Counted from the first letter of the stretch, positions 8,401 to 17,085 are shown. The stretch is DNA of 64,000 bases from Haloferula sp. BvORR071 (GCF_000739615.1 NZ_BATP01000003.1:1-64000); one strand, 5' to 3'. Made by a program: numbers and translations. The notes: generated by a model from the letters alone, not told the origin.

Positions 8401-11195
8401 ACGTCTCAGTCGCATGGTCCGGACCGGCTTTCTCGCGGGTGAGTCTTCCGGCGAGCGCATTGTATCCCTTCAACGCAGCCGCAGATTTCGGCCCACCGCC
8501 GGCCGTGCCGACCGTGGTGCTCAGCGAGCCGCTCGCGGGCGCAAGCTACGAGACGGGCAGCAGCATCCCGATCAGCGCCAATGTGGCGGGCGGAAGCCAA
8601 ACCGTGACCGCGGTGGAATTCTACCGTGGTGCCACGCTGATCGGTTCGGACAGCAGTGCTCCCTACTCGGTCACTTGGAACAACGCCACCGCGCAGGGCA
8701 CGCACGCGATCACAGCGAAGGTGATCTTCAGCGGGGGCGGTGTCAGTTCTTCGCCGGTCTCGATCACGGTGGCCAATCCCGATCCTGCGCTCGATCCCGA
8801 TGGCGACGGCTTCAACACGGGAATCGAGCTCGCCTTCGGCACCAACCACAACTCGGCGGCATCCCAGCCACCGGCGATCTATCAGAACCTGCGCGCGTGG
8901 TGGAAGCTGGATGAAACCAGCGGGGTCATCGCCGATGACTTCACTGGCCGTCCGCAGGATGGCAATGTGAGCGGTGCCACCTGGACCACCGGAACGAGCG
9001 GCAATGCGCTGAACTTCGACGGTGTAGATGACGGCATCTTCGTGGGGAATTCCGCCGCGCTCGTTGGAAGCGGGAATCTCTCGGTTTCGGCTTGGGTAAA
9101 GGTCGATCCCGGCTCCCCCCTCGGCACCGTGATCCAGCAGCGTGAGGGCGGGGTGGATGGCAACCAGGGGCAGTATCAGCTCAACGTGAATGCCAACGGC
9201 ACGGTCAATTTCTTCATCTACAACAACAGCACCTATCAGTTCGACCTGACGACCAGCGGCACGGTGAACGACGGCCAGTGGCACCATCTGGCTGCGACTC
9301 GTGCCGGCAGCGTCGGAACCGTCTATGTCGATGGCGTGCAGGCCGCGCTTGGCAGCGGCGCGGTTCAGCCCTTGGTTTCGCGGGCGGTGTCGATCGGCTA
9401 CGACAACCGCGACTCTAACAAATACTTCCACGGACGGATCGACGATCTGCGGATCTACGAGCGTGCCTTGAGCGCCGCGGAAGTGGATAGCTTGGTTCCG
9501 AACCGCACGCCCTTTTTCACCAGCAGTCCGGTGGTGAAGGCCGCAGCCACGGAGGATTCGGCTTACTCCGGATCTCTGGCCGCAGATGCGATCGACCCCG
9601 ATTATGGCGACACCCTCAGCTTCACCAAGATGGGCGGGCCGCTGTGGCTCTCTGTCGCCGGTAATGGGACCCTTTCCGGAACTCCAGGGAATGGCGATGT
9701 TGGCAACAATACCTTCTCCGTGAAGGTCTCTGACGCGGGCGGGGCGGAGAGCTTGGTGAATCTCACGATCGCTGTGACCAATACCAACGATGCACCCGCA
9801 TTCAATGCCGACCCGATGGCGGGTATTGCTGCGACGGAGGATGTCATCTATTCGGCGTCCCTCGCGGCTTCTGCGAGCGACCCCGATCTCGGGGACAGTC
9901 TCACTTATGAAAAGGTCTCCGGTCCGGCGTGGTTGAACGTGGCGGCGAGTGGTGCGGTCAGCGGCACACCCGACAATGGCGACGTCGGTTCCAACAGCTT
10001 TGTGGTCCGGGTGAAGGATGTCTCCGGCACGAGCGATGATGCGACGCTTACGATCCATGTGGTGAACGTGAATGATCCGCCGACCTTCGCCAGCGGCACA
10101 CTCACCGGAACGGCTGCCACCGAGGATGTTGCTTACAGCGGAAGCGTGGCCGGCAGCGCCAGTGATGTGGATGCGGGCGAGACGCTGGTTTACTCGAAAG
10201 CCGCGGGCCCGGATTGGCTGGTGGTCGCTGCGGGTGGAGCGCTATCCGGCACACCGGCGAATGGCGACGTGGGCACGGGGCTCTTCACGATCCGCGTGAC
10301 CGACAGCGGCGGTGCTCATGCCGAGGCCGCCCTCTCGATCAGTGTTGCCAATGTGAATGACGCTCCGGTCTTCGCGGTGAATCCGATGACGCGGCCCGCG
10401 GTGTATGAGGAGACTGCCTATGGCCCGGCGAGTCTCGCCGGAAGTGCGACGGATGCGGATGCGGGAGACTCGATCATTTATTTGAAGACCGGCGGTCCGG
10501 AGTGGCTGCAAGTGGCGGCGGACGGTGCGCTCAGCGGCACGCCACCCGCGGGAAGCTCGGGTATCAATAGCTTCACGGTGCAGGCGAAGGACTTGGCGGG
10601 AGATTTTGCCGAGGCGACCCTGCTGATCGAAGTGCTGAACGACGAGCTACCACTGCCGTGGGAGGCCGATGGCGTGGGGAGTGGCAGCTTGGAAGGTAGC
10701 GCCACGTATATGGGTGGCGTCTATACGGTCGCCGGGTCCGGTGCTCTGACGGGTCGCAATGACCAGTTCAACTTCGCCTGGCAGACGATCAGCGGTGATG
10801 GCTCGGTGACCGCGCGGATCCAGAGCTTGGACAATACTGGCGCCAATGCGCGTGTGGGAGTGATGATCCGCGATACGATGGCTACGAACTCGCGGCAGGT
10901 CTTCATCGGTTTGGATGGCAGCGGCGGCTACCGTTGGGTTCGCCGCACCGGTCTGAGTGGCAACACTTCCACCTCTGGCAGCGGCGCTGCTATCGTGCCT
11001 GGTGCGTGGGTGCGGCTGGTGCGCAGTGGAAGCGTCATCACCGCCTTCAAGAGTGCCGATGGCGTGAATTGGACGACAGTCGGCAGCCTCACTGCGGATC
11101 TGCCGGAGACCTGTTACGCGGGGCTGGCGGTCGCCAGCGGCGGCAATGACACCCTCAATACTTCTCAGTTTTCCAGCGTGACAGTGACTCCTTGA
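2487..11195 (+). CDS. Giant multidomain metzincin-like secreted protein (2902 aa)
   Basis: Residues 7-23 form a signal peptide or membrane anchor. The catalytic-looking part contains HECGHSLGRSH (His439, Glu440, His443, His449), a full HExxHxxGxxH zinc site, and a candidate Met-turn NSFDVMGG (Met476), as in gametolysin-like metzincins. After it, in order: a PKD domain (about 623-697), a carboxypeptidase-regulatory-like domain (712-772), six Calx-beta repeats (about 793-1480), a PA14 domain (1487-1640), a seventh Calx-beta, a cadherin-like segment, a second PA14 (1845-1990), a bacterial Ig-like domain, a calcium-loop DPDGDGFNTG, a LamG domain (2132-2335), four He_PIG repeats (2342-2720) and a DUF1349-like C-terminal domain (2722-2902). 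It is probably a calcium-dependent surface or secreted peptidase/adhesin. No beta-barrel, PEP-CTERM or LPXTG anchor is visible. No Shine-Dalgarno precedes the ATG. The next gene is a paralog. Confidence 0.85.
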   Translation: MLSPKRTLAIACVMLIAVAAILLRPNAPRLQTPESLGEDSVARRVSVGEETVAEKEPAGFGEWAAEKVVEPDFAKIAAFDGWLERWQAAAPEERRGMRAEGRKLAIERRPEFKALIATDPREALERAVPRVVRQDLPAAIADALESPVSATGDYNVYLGKPSEEKVVPKDGLTLRYFEAQGVSYKARVFGEMAPVMSRKQIPLRGVAVDRELAVAESPLRRLETGERIPAGTKVEDVCPVSGETTEEVASGEAVSDATPTVEVGERIITLCNGSHVTVLDEKYRTLVQASGAGGPAFFMDNFPGTSSRAIGNFRCLYIRATYPDQMAQPNTEDEAIEDMRNNARYYLESSYGKMTSTSTVTPLIVLPQTLAWYIAKDSEVDGLGVMQTQARNEARKLGYDSTQYNCVIVRVNGGLRSGASWGGGDSVWLGWGGMDVINHECGHSLGRSHANFWETNDGTPYGNGANQEYGNSFDVMGGGGGFGAHYNTFSKRALGWLPDNYVHLPKTNGVFRLYAYDQPRLEEGKRYALSVAKDSIRTYNLEYHPAKVADQALVIYGGMGSNAGHLIDVTPGSAGGKADGGIKIGRTFSDPESDQNFTVIAKNDTSPPSLDLAYFRGPFPGNQAPVASLGASATSITTGGSVTFTVTASDPDGDALAYDWEFDDGQTAANAAVVTRTFSTTSQVTAMVTVSDMKGATTRRHVVINVGNHGKQTITGNISWNGQPLQNVKVSNGTKYAFSDADGNYALSGIATGSATLTATRNGYVFTPSFTNPLTVVAGANTANWTAGNSTFVTITKDVDPVEGGVNGSFTLSRTGDTTNALTVRVSPVSGTATRNTDYTFTPDYATDGSYRSFTIPAGSASLAVTVTPTNDTTAEGPETILLQIASNGTYLSNSTNQMVMTLVDNDTSLPQVSVLPTDPYGMEFPADNASFTFKRTGSTAAALNLNVSWSGTASNGTDYTTLGTTVTIPANQSSVVVNVVPINDSTIEVPETVIVTINTNAAYVRDSSANSATVTLSDDDTPVVTVEAIDPTASEAGDTGMFLITRSGSTAAPLKVYYGLSGSAFHGTDYARLSGEVTIPAGSASAPVVITPCNDDLAEPVEEVTLAVTTFDNAYSLGKAFQSTVDIADNADTPLVSVRAGNVGTEGGSNATVIFRAISSTTGSVTVNYTVSGLATSGSDYTALSGSISVSLNGTTDTTLTIPVINDAVAEPSETVKVSITPSANYRVYNDGSAEAIIRDNDSGDRVSVSAYNSGAAEGGSAGKFYIARAGSTGDLTVNYSLSGTATDGLDYTGLTGSVVIPDTATGSVVTFTPVDDVLAEGTEKLTLSIVAGAGYGVDRPASATLEIADNDALTVSVGFQAASSATSEQPGANGEYRDIPVTLSAASVNTVTVDYVSGGGSATGDDVDWAFADAANGNAIIPGGTLVFSPGVTTQNIRIRVKNDGVSEAAETALLELRAPNQAGLNSSLNKHSLLIFDGVVPALVTEERWSGNTVYNNQTWSSVTPIYSGLLTTFTTPIDVADNYSRRLTGQIVAPVTGQYRFWIASDDASRLYLSTTSSSANKVQIATMSGAVGYQDYDAGAQSGLISLTAGQSYYMEVQHQEGGGGDHVSVAWQVPGFSRTPILSPAVDIAPRTVRFVTGASTRRESDGSEPLLMAVLDRPAGSTAITVNYSVSGTAAAGSDFTLAAGTLSFATGEQMKLLPLSLLADAGNEAPEAITVTMTGANGATIASPSAHTITLIDAAAPTVEPLFATVTSSTATGTVLGTMATTPAAGRTIASWSIVAGNSPANFAINASGQVTLLTTASLPNPGARQLVVRATDNLGATGDGAVNVVCNAPANKVVERRWAGNTAFWNEDWTGSSSFSGTLSTFTTSQGVADDYSRRLTGLLVPPTTGDYTFWIAGDDDCRLYLGTGSGSASKVLIASVDGYSNFQAWDSQGTQKSEPVTLQAGKVYWLEAQQREGGGGDHVSVAWSGPAFSRVSLPASALYPFNAAADFGPPPAVPTVVLSEPLAGASYETGSSIPISANVAGGSQTVTAVEFYRGATLIGSDSSAPYSVTWNNATAQGTHAITAKVIFSGGGVSSSPVSITVANPDPALDPDGDGFNTGIELAFGTNHNSAASQPPAIYQNLRAWWKLDETSGVIADDFTGRPQDGNVSGATWTTGTSGNALNFDGVDDGIFVGNSAALVGSGNLSVSAWVKVDPGSPLGTVIQQREGGVDGNQGQYQLNVNANGTVNFFIYNNSTYQFDLTTSGTVNDGQWHHLAATRAGSVGTVYVDGVQAALGSGAVQPLVSRAVSIGYDNRDSNKYFHGRIDDLRIYERALSAAEVDSLVPNRTPFFTSSPVVKAAATEDSAYSGSLAADAIDPDYGDTLSFTKMGGPLWLSVAGNGTLSGTPGNGDVGNNTFSVKVSDAGGAESLVNLTIAVTNTNDAPAFNADPMAGIAATEDVIYSASLAASASDPDLGDSLTYEKVSGPAWLNVAASGAVSGTPDNGDVGSNSFVVRVKDVSGTSDDATLTIHVVNVNDPPTFASGTLTGTAATEDVAYSGSVAGSASDVDAGETLVYSKAAGPDWLVVAAGGALSGTPANGDVGTGLFTIRVTDSGGAHAEAALSISVANVNDAPVFAVNPMTRPAVYEETAYGPASLAGSATDADAGDSIIYLKTGGPEWLQVAADGALSGTPPAGSSGINSFTVQAKDLAGDFAEATLLIEVLNDELPLPWEADGVGSGSLEGSATYMGGVYTVAGSGALTGRNDQFNFAWQTISGDGSVTARIQSLDNTGANARVGVMIRDTMATNSRQVFIGLDGSGGYRWVRRTGLSGNTSTSGSGAAIVPGAWVRLVRSGSVITAFKSADGVNWTTVGSLTADLPETCYAGLAVASGGNDTLNTSQFSSVTVTP

Positions 11196-11289
11196 GTCGG
11201 AAAACTGGTTAGCTTTTCAGCGCTTGCACTTGCAGATGCAATCTGCAAGATAGAGGTGATCGGTCAACTTACGTTGATTTTCACCCCCG

Positions 11290-14200
11290 ATGAGGCGGAT
11301 TTCCGCGACCTTGGCCGCTCTGCTGGCCGCTGCAACCTTCGCATTCGTTGCTTTGTATGCAACGAAGCCAGGGACGGTCGCGCATGCGATCACGCAAGGA
11401 TCGCCAAGCCCGGAAACCGAAGGAATTTCAAGCAAAGCGCGCGATAGCGGACAGGCCGGGAAGACTACGAATCCAGCGGAGTCCGGGATGCCCTTGGGCC
11501 AAGACTTTCTGGATACCGCCGTTGCGGACGGCGGCTTCCACCTCAAGCTCCCGGATGGCGAGGAGCTCCGCGGCGACACGCGGATGCTAAACTCCGATGA
11601 ACGCGGCGTGTTAATGTTGGATGGTTGTCTGACAACTCCGCGACCGGGGCGTTTCTTCTTCTCACGCCAGACCGCGGACGGGGTGGCAGGCCGTCTGGTA
11701 GGACATATCCTTTTCGACGGCGAAGAGATGGGATGGAAGGTCGAGCCTTCCGGTCCGGGCCGGAGTCCTCGCTTGGAGCGAACCCATCGCGACTCGATCA
11801 TCTGCGTAAATTACCGGATGCCTGAGGCGGCTTCTGCTGCTGCGGCCGCCGAGTATGCGCCGGAGGCCCATCCGCTGGATATTCCTCTGCCTGCCTATCA
11901 AACTATCGTTCCTCTGCAGAGCCTGCCAAGGGCGAGCGCCGTGGTCTACCTCGACTTCGACGGCGAGAAGGGCCCTTTCCCGAGCTGGGGGGATTTCGAT
12001 GCAGCGGCACCGGGCGTGACGAACGAACAGGTGAAGCAGGTCTGGCAGATGGTCTGCGAGGACTTTCAAGGCTTCGAGCTGAACGTCACCACGGATCGCA
12101 AGGTCTTCGAGAACGCCGAACCGGGCAGTCGCCAGCACGTGATCATCACTCCGACGAATACCGCCGCACCCGGTTTCGGCGGGGTTGCACAAGTGAGTTC
12201 ATTCAACTTCACCGCGGACATTCCCTGCTGGGCCTTTTACAGCACCGGCAAGTACTGCGCCGAGGTGATCTCGCACGAAGTGGGGCACACCTTGGGCCTC
12301 AGTCACGACGGTCGCAACACGGTGCCCGCCGAAGACTACTATCTCGGCCACGGCTCGGGAGAGACCGGCTGGGCCCCCATCATGGGTGCTGCCTACTACG
12401 AGAACGTCACCCAGTGGTCGAAGGGCGAGTATGCCTTGGCCAATCGCACCCAGGACGATCTCGCGATCATCGTCTCGAACAACAACGTCTACTATCGTGA
12501 CGATGATATCGGCGACGATCTCGATGATGCACGGTATCTTGAGATCGCCGATGACGACAGCGTCTCGAACGAGGGCATCATCGAGACCCGTGCCGATGTC
12601 GATGCCTTCCGCTTCCGCACGACGGGCGGCCACGCCATGCTGCAACTCGATCCCGTAGCGCTGAATCCCAATCTGGATATTCTGGCGGAGCTGGAGGACT
12701 CAAATGGAGATTTGATTGCCAGCGCCAACCCCCAGGAAACACTGAGCGCCACGATTGAGGTGGAGCTCCCCGCGGGCGAATACGCGCTGAAGGTTAGCGG
12801 CACCGGTTGCGGCAATCCCTTTCTGGATGGCTATTCGGACTATGCCTCCTTGGGGACCTACTTCGTGCACGGCAGTGTCGAAGGCGGAGAGAAGCCGGCC
12901 CGCTTTGCGATCAGTGAACACAGTAGTGAAGGAAGCGCGGTCGGGAGCGTCGCTCCGCGGAATGACCACGGGACCGCTGCCCTGACTTGGAGCATCGTGT
13001 CGGGCAATTCGTCGGGAGCCTTCGTAATCGATTCGGAGACCGGCCTGCTGACGGTAGCAGAGAGTGCGGAACTCGATTTCGCCACGCTGTCCACGCGCTG
13101 GGATGTCCCGGCGACTTTCGAACTGCGAGTATCCATCAAGGATGCGGATACTCCCGGCTTGAACGAGGTGGTCCGGGTTGTGATCACGCTTGCAGATGTG
13201 AACGATCCACCCGTGGTGCCTCCGGTTTCGTCCATCGTGCTGGAGCGGACTCGTCCCGGGACAGCTCTGCTTACGGTCGAGTCAACGGATCCGGATCGCT
13301 TTGATCAGCCGGTCTTCGCTATCACCGGTGGCAATGAAGCCGGGTGGTTCAGCATCGATCCCCAGAGCGGAGTCATTTCAGCGTCGGAGACGGGAGTCGG
13401 CGAAGTCGAAGACACCACCGAGGTGGTTCTCGAGGTCCAAGTCAGCGATCAAGGCTCGCCGCCTCTAACAACGATCTCCCAGGCCACCTTGACCGTGATT
13501 GGCATCCCTGCGGGCCAGGTTCCGGGCGGTATCGTGCGGACCTACTACGAAGGGATTTCGGGCAACTCGGTGAGCAGTTTGCTTGCGGACAGCTCGAAAT
13601 GGCCGGACCTACCCGATAGCGAGGAATTCCTCACCAGCTTCGATGCAGGACAGCACGGGGACAATTTCGGCAGTTCGCTCCACGGCTTCTTCATTCCCCC
13701 GTTCAGCGGGAATTACCGCTTCTGGATCGCTTCGGACGGCTCAAGCCAGCTCTTCCTCAATGCTCCGCCTCATGGCTCCGGAGCCAGTCCGATCGCCTCG
13801 GTGAGTGGGGCCACCGCGCCGCGCGATTGGGTGGACAATGCGCCCTACCGGTCCTCGCCGGTTTCTCTGATTGCGGGACAGCCCTGCCGGATCGAGGTCC
13901 TGCATAAGGAATCGACCGGAACCGATCATGTGTCAGTGGCTTTTTCCGGTCCGGGGATCCCGAAGCAAATGCTTACCGGGAAGTATCTGGCACCGGAGTA
14001 TCTAAATTACCCACCAAAGGTCGCCCCGGTCCAATTCACGATCAGTGAGGACGCCTTCGCGGGACAAGAAGTCGGCAGCGTAACGGTCGTGGATGCGAAC
14101 AGCGACGATAGCTACGAAGGCTACACGATTCTCTCCGGCAACGAGGACGGTCTATTCAATATCGATGCGGAGAGCGGCAAGATCAGCATCGCAGTGCGGG

Positions 14201-16233
14201 GCCTGCTGGACGCCCAAGCTCAGCCGCATCGCACGCTGGTGGTTGGAGTGACCGATAACGGTTCTCCTCCTCGCAGTGGCAGTGGGGAGATCGCCGTGAC
14301 AGTAACTCCGGCCGGCGTGGTCTCCGGCAGCGGGATCCGGCAGCAGATTTGGGACGGGATCGAGGGCAGCCACCTCGATGACCTGACCGAGAGTAGCAAG
14401 TATCCCTTCCTCCCGGACCGGATTCGTACGCTGACTTCCTTCGATAGCGGAGCGAACATCGCCGACTACTACGGGTCTCGTATCCGGGCGCTGGTGACAC
14501 CGCCGGTCAGCGGCTACTATACCTTCTATCTGGCGTCGAACGACCAAGCGGAGTTGAAACTGGGCGCGGACGAGGAGGCATCCAGTGCGGCCACGGTCGC
14601 CAGCGTGAGCGGTTGGACTTACTACAACCAGTGGACCAAGTATTCCACCCAGCAATCCATCCCGGTCTATCTGGAGACCGGCTCCTCCTATTACATCGAG
14701 GCCCTGCACAAGGAGGACATGGGTTCCGACCACCTCCAAGTGGCGTGGACGGGGCCGGGTATCTACACGCCTACGGTGATCCCGGGCACTTCCCTGCAGG
14801 CCTTCGATATCAATCTTACCCCGGTGTTTACACCACCCGCCACGGAATGGGCCGTGACCAAGGGCCTGAGTCAGGCGGGCGCCGTGGTCGGAACCCTCGC
14901 AGCGGTTGACCCCGAAGGTGAACCCGTGATCCACGCGATCCTCAGTGGCAATGACGATGGCGCCTTTGCCATCGATGCGGCCAGCGGAATGGTCACCTTG
15001 GCCAATCCGGCGGTCCTCGTGCTCGGCACCCGAACGCTGGGCATCGGAGCTCAGGATCGTGGGTTGGCGGGCAGCTACCCCTTCAAGACTTCGCTGATCG
15101 AGGTGCCAGTCACGGTCTTGAGCAACAATCATCCGCCGGCCTTCGACGCTGACCACCTGGTGGGTGATGCCGCCGAGGACTTGCCTTACGCTCTCCATCT
15201 CACCGCCAGCGACCCTGACGTGGACGATGTGCTCGTTTACTCCAAGGTATCGGGGCCGGAGTGGCTGTCGGTCGGTGAAGACGGGACAGTGCAGGGCGTT
15301 CCCTCTGCCAATGACATCGGCCTGAATGTCTTCACGGTCCGGGTGACCGACGCAGAAGGTGCCCATGACGAAGCCGAACTTTCGATCACGGTCACGAACA
15401 CCAATGATGCGCCGGTATTCAGCGTAGACCCGGTCTATTCCGGACTCCTGCGCGAGGGCGAGGCTCTGAGCGCGTCGCCGCTGGTGGCGATTGACGAGGA
15501 TGCCGGGGATACCCTGGTCTATTCGAAGACGGCGGGGCCCGCATGGTTGGTCGTCGCGGAAGATGGAAGTCTTTCCGGCACGCCGCCGCCGGGGAGTTCC
15601 GGCACGAATGTCTTCACCGTCCGCGTGACGGACTTGGCCGGGGATTTTACGGAGGCCTCGCTGGTGATTGAGGTATTGGCAGCTGTGCCCTTGCCCTGGG
15701 AGCTGGGGATTGTCGGCCCGCTGGAAGAGGGCTGGAGCAATTCCATTGGGCACGGTGCCTTCCTCGTTTCCGGAGGCGGGCAACTCGCAGGGCGCAACGA
15801 TGCCTTCCAATTTGTGTGGCAACCGTTGAGTGGCGATGGGGTGATCACCGCGAGGGTCGATTCAATGGAGGACACTGGGCAGCAGGCCCGGGCGGGGATC
15901 ATGATCCGCGACAGTTTGGCTGCGAATTCCCGGCACGTTTTCATCGGTCTTGCGGGCGACGGTGGTTTCCGCTGGGCGCGGCGCACCGGCCTGAATGGTA
16001 ACACCTCTACTAGTTCGAGCGGTCAGGCGGTCTTCCCGGATGCTTGGGTGCGGCTAACCCGTCAAGGTGACCAGATCACCGCTTCCAAGAGTTTCGACGG
16101 GACAACATGGATCGTGATTGGCAGCCTGACAGCTGCGCTTCCTGAAACATGCTACTTCGGATTGGCGGTCGCCAGCGGCAGCCCCGGGGTGCAGAATCAG
16201 GCGCGCTTCAGCAACGTTTCCATCACGCCTTGA
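11290..16233 (+). CDS. Large metzincin-like secreted protein, paralog of the upstream gene (1647 aa)
   Basis: A signal peptide (about 1-22) is followed by a zinc-peptidase region with HEVGHTLGLSH (His329, Glu330, His333, His339). Next comes a pre-peptidase C-terminal-like beta domain (about 402-525). Cadherin-like segments then alternate with two PA14 domains (about 745-900 and 1015-1180), followed by two He_PIG domains (1285-1470). The C-terminal domain (1475-1647) matches that of the 2902-residue neighbour closely, for example MIRDSLAANSRHVFIGL against MIRDTMATNSRQVFIGL. The two genes are 94 bp apart on the same strand and probably arose by duplication followed by module shuffling. This copy lacks Calx-beta and LamG modules. 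Its stop overlaps the TTG start of the next gene, which implies co-translation. The role is inferred from domains only. Confidence 0.85.
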   Translation: MRRISATLAALLAAATFAFVALYATKPGTVAHAITQGSPSPETEGISSKARDSGQAGKTTNPAESGMPLGQDFLDTAVADGGFHLKLPDGEELRGDTRMLNSDERGVLMLDGCLTTPRPGRFFFSRQTADGVAGRLVGHILFDGEEMGWKVEPSGPGRSPRLERTHRDSIICVNYRMPEAASAAAAAEYAPEAHPLDIPLPAYQTIVPLQSLPRASAVVYLDFDGEKGPFPSWGDFDAAAPGVTNEQVKQVWQMVCEDFQGFELNVTTDRKVFENAEPGSRQHVIITPTNTAAPGFGGVAQVSSFNFTADIPCWAFYSTGKYCAEVISHEVGHTLGLSHDGRNTVPAEDYYLGHGSGETGWAPIMGAAYYENVTQWSKGEYALANRTQDDLAIIVSNNNVYYRDDDIGDDLDDARYLEIADDDSVSNEGIIETRADVDAFRFRTTGGHAMLQLDPVALNPNLDILAELEDSNGDLIASANPQETLSATIEVELPAGEYALKVSGTGCGNPFLDGYSDYASLGTYFVHGSVEGGEKPARFAISEHSSEGSAVGSVAPRNDHGTAALTWSIVSGNSSGAFVIDSETGLLTVAESAELDFATLSTRWDVPATFELRVSIKDADTPGLNEVVRVVITLADVNDPPVVPPVSSIVLERTRPGTALLTVESTDPDRFDQPVFAITGGNEAGWFSIDPQSGVISASETGVGEVEDTTEVVLEVQVSDQGSPPLTTISQATLTVIGIPAGQVPGGIVRTYYEGISGNSVSSLLADSSKWPDLPDSEEFLTSFDAGQHGDNFGSSLHGFFIPPFSGNYRFWIASDGSSQLFLNAPPHGSGASPIASVSGATAPRDWVDNAPYRSSPVSLIAGQPCRIEVLHKESTGTDHVSVAFSGPGIPKQMLTGKYLAPEYLNYPPKVAPVQFTISEDAFAGQEVGSVTVVDANSDDSYEGYTILSGNEDGLFNIDAESGKISIAVRGLLDAQAQPHRTLVVGVTDNGSPPRSGSGEIAVTVTPAGVVSGSGIRQQIWDGIEGSHLDDLTESSKYPFLPDRIRTLTSFDSGANIADYYGSRIRALVTPPVSGYYTFYLASNDQAELKLGADEEASSAATVASVSGWTYYNQWTKYSTQQSIPVYLETGSSYYIEALHKEDMGSDHLQVAWTGPGIYTPTVIPGTSLQAFDINLTPVFTPPATEWAVTKGLSQAGAVVGTLAAVDPEGEPVIHAILSGNDDGAFAIDAASGMVTLANPAVLVLGTRTLGIGAQDRGLAGSYPFKTSLIEVPVTVLSNNHPPAFDADHLVGDAAEDLPYALHLTASDPDVDDVLVYSKVSGPEWLSVGEDGTVQGVPSANDIGLNVFTVRVTDAEGAHDEAELSITVTNTNDAPVFSVDPVYSGLLREGEALSASPLVAIDEDAGDTLVYSKTAGPAWLVVAEDGSLSGTPPPGSSGTNVFTVRVTDLAGDFTEASLVIEVLAAVPLPWELGIVGPLEEGWSNSIGHGAFLVSGGGQLAGRNDAFQFVWQPLSGDGVITARVDSMEDTGQQARAGIMIRDSLAANSRHVFIGLAGDGGFRWARRTGLNGNTSTSSSGQAVFPDAWVRLTRQGDQITASKSFDGTTWIVIGSLTAALPETCYFGLAVASGSPGVQNQARFSNVSITP

Positions 16234-17069
16234 TCCGGACCCGTCACCTGATTCTCAGCCTCATCGCACTGGCTGCTACCGCTTGCGGAAAGAAGGAACC
16301 TGCGGCCACCGTTCCCCGAAATGCCGCCGATCCCAAGGCCGCGCGCACGGCGGACCGCAGCTTGCATGGCGAGGGCGAGGATGAAGAGCCGGCCAAGGTT
16401 CTGGCTCGGACCTTTGAGGATGCGCTGGTGAGTCCGGATGCGGCCGCGCGCGAGAAAGCCCTGGAGCAGGTGGCATGGGACGGCATCGACGTGGATCCCG
16501 AACTAGCCCGCCGGGCCTACAAGGAGCTGGCTCCGGATAGTCCGGTGAAACGCAAGCTCTCGGCTCACTTCGCGATGCGTCTCGCTGAAAGCGATCCTGA
16601 TGCAGCGATCGAGTGGGCCAGCGGTCTGGAAGCAGGCGAACGTACGGAATCGCTGGGACGCATCGCGGTGGTCATCTCCGCCAAGGACCCGGAGCGGGGC
16701 GCGAAGCTGGCGGCGGAACAGGTGACGGCTGGCCCGGTGCAGGACCGGGCGGTGGTGCAGGTCCTCCAGCGCTGGTCTCAGGAAGATCCGGTGGCTGCAA
16801 CGGAGTGGGCAGGGGACTTTCCGGCGGGGGCGGCGCGGAGTGCGGGTCTGAAGTTCTCGCTCGGCGGGTGGCTGGAGCACGACCCGGTTGCTGCCGCGGC
16901 TTGGGTCACGGCGCGAGGCAGTGAGGAATTGCGGCTCGAATGCCTTACCGCCGCTGCAGAATCTTTAAGGGATGTGGTTCCCGAGCAGCGCACAGCGCGC
17001 GTGGCTGCCTTTGTGGATGATGAAATCCGCGGCAAGCTGGAAAAGCTGCTGGCCCAGCCGCGTCCTTGA
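16230..17069 (+). CDS. Lipoprotein with helical HEAT/TPR-like repeats
   Basis: The frame is open further upstream, but the sensible start is the TTG inside TTGA, overlapping the stop of the preceding peptidase-like gene. From there the product (279 aa) begins LIRTRHLILSLIALAATAC, a lipoprotein signal with its acylated Cys at residue 19. An earlier start would bury this signal. The mature part is alpha-helical with repeated units of the form (D/E)DPxAAxxWA (for example SDPDAAIEWA, EDPVAATEWA, HDPVAAAAWV), a pattern common in uncharacterised verrucomicrobial exported proteins. No catalytic motif is visible. Tight coupling suggests a periplasmic partner or chaperone for the giant protein. The gene at 57707 has related repeats. 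Function unknown. Confidence 0.7.
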   Translation: MIRTRHLILSLIALAATACGKKEPAATVPRNAADPKAARTADRSLHGEGEDEEPAKVLARTFEDALVSPDAAAREKALEQVAWDGIDVDPELARRAYKELAPDSPVKRKLSAHFAMRLAESDPDAAIEWASGLEAGERTESLGRIAVVISAKDPERGAKLAAEQVTAGPVQDRAVVQVLQRWSQEDPVAATEWAGDFPAGAARSAGLKFSLGGWLEHDPVAAAAWVTARGSEELRLECLTAAAESLRDVVPEQRTARVAAFVDDEIRGKLEKLLAQPRP

Positions 17070-17085
17070 GTGCATCATTGCCGCT

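Noticed and set aside
8406-10058. 550-codon open frame on the reverse strand inside the giant metzincin gene
   Set aside because: It is the antisense shadow of G+C-rich coding repeats; its translation is low-complexity with no domain, signal or start context, while the forward frame has clear PA14, LamG and He_PIG domains.
11229-11249. Short hairpin CTTGCAGA/TCTGCAAG between the two metzincin genes
   Set aside because: The 8 bp stem has no T run and no clear role as a terminator; it is probably incidental.
14152-15822. 556-codon open frame on the reverse strand inside the second metzincin gene
   Set aside because: Same reason: antisense of a well-supported gene, with arginine-rich, domain-free translation.
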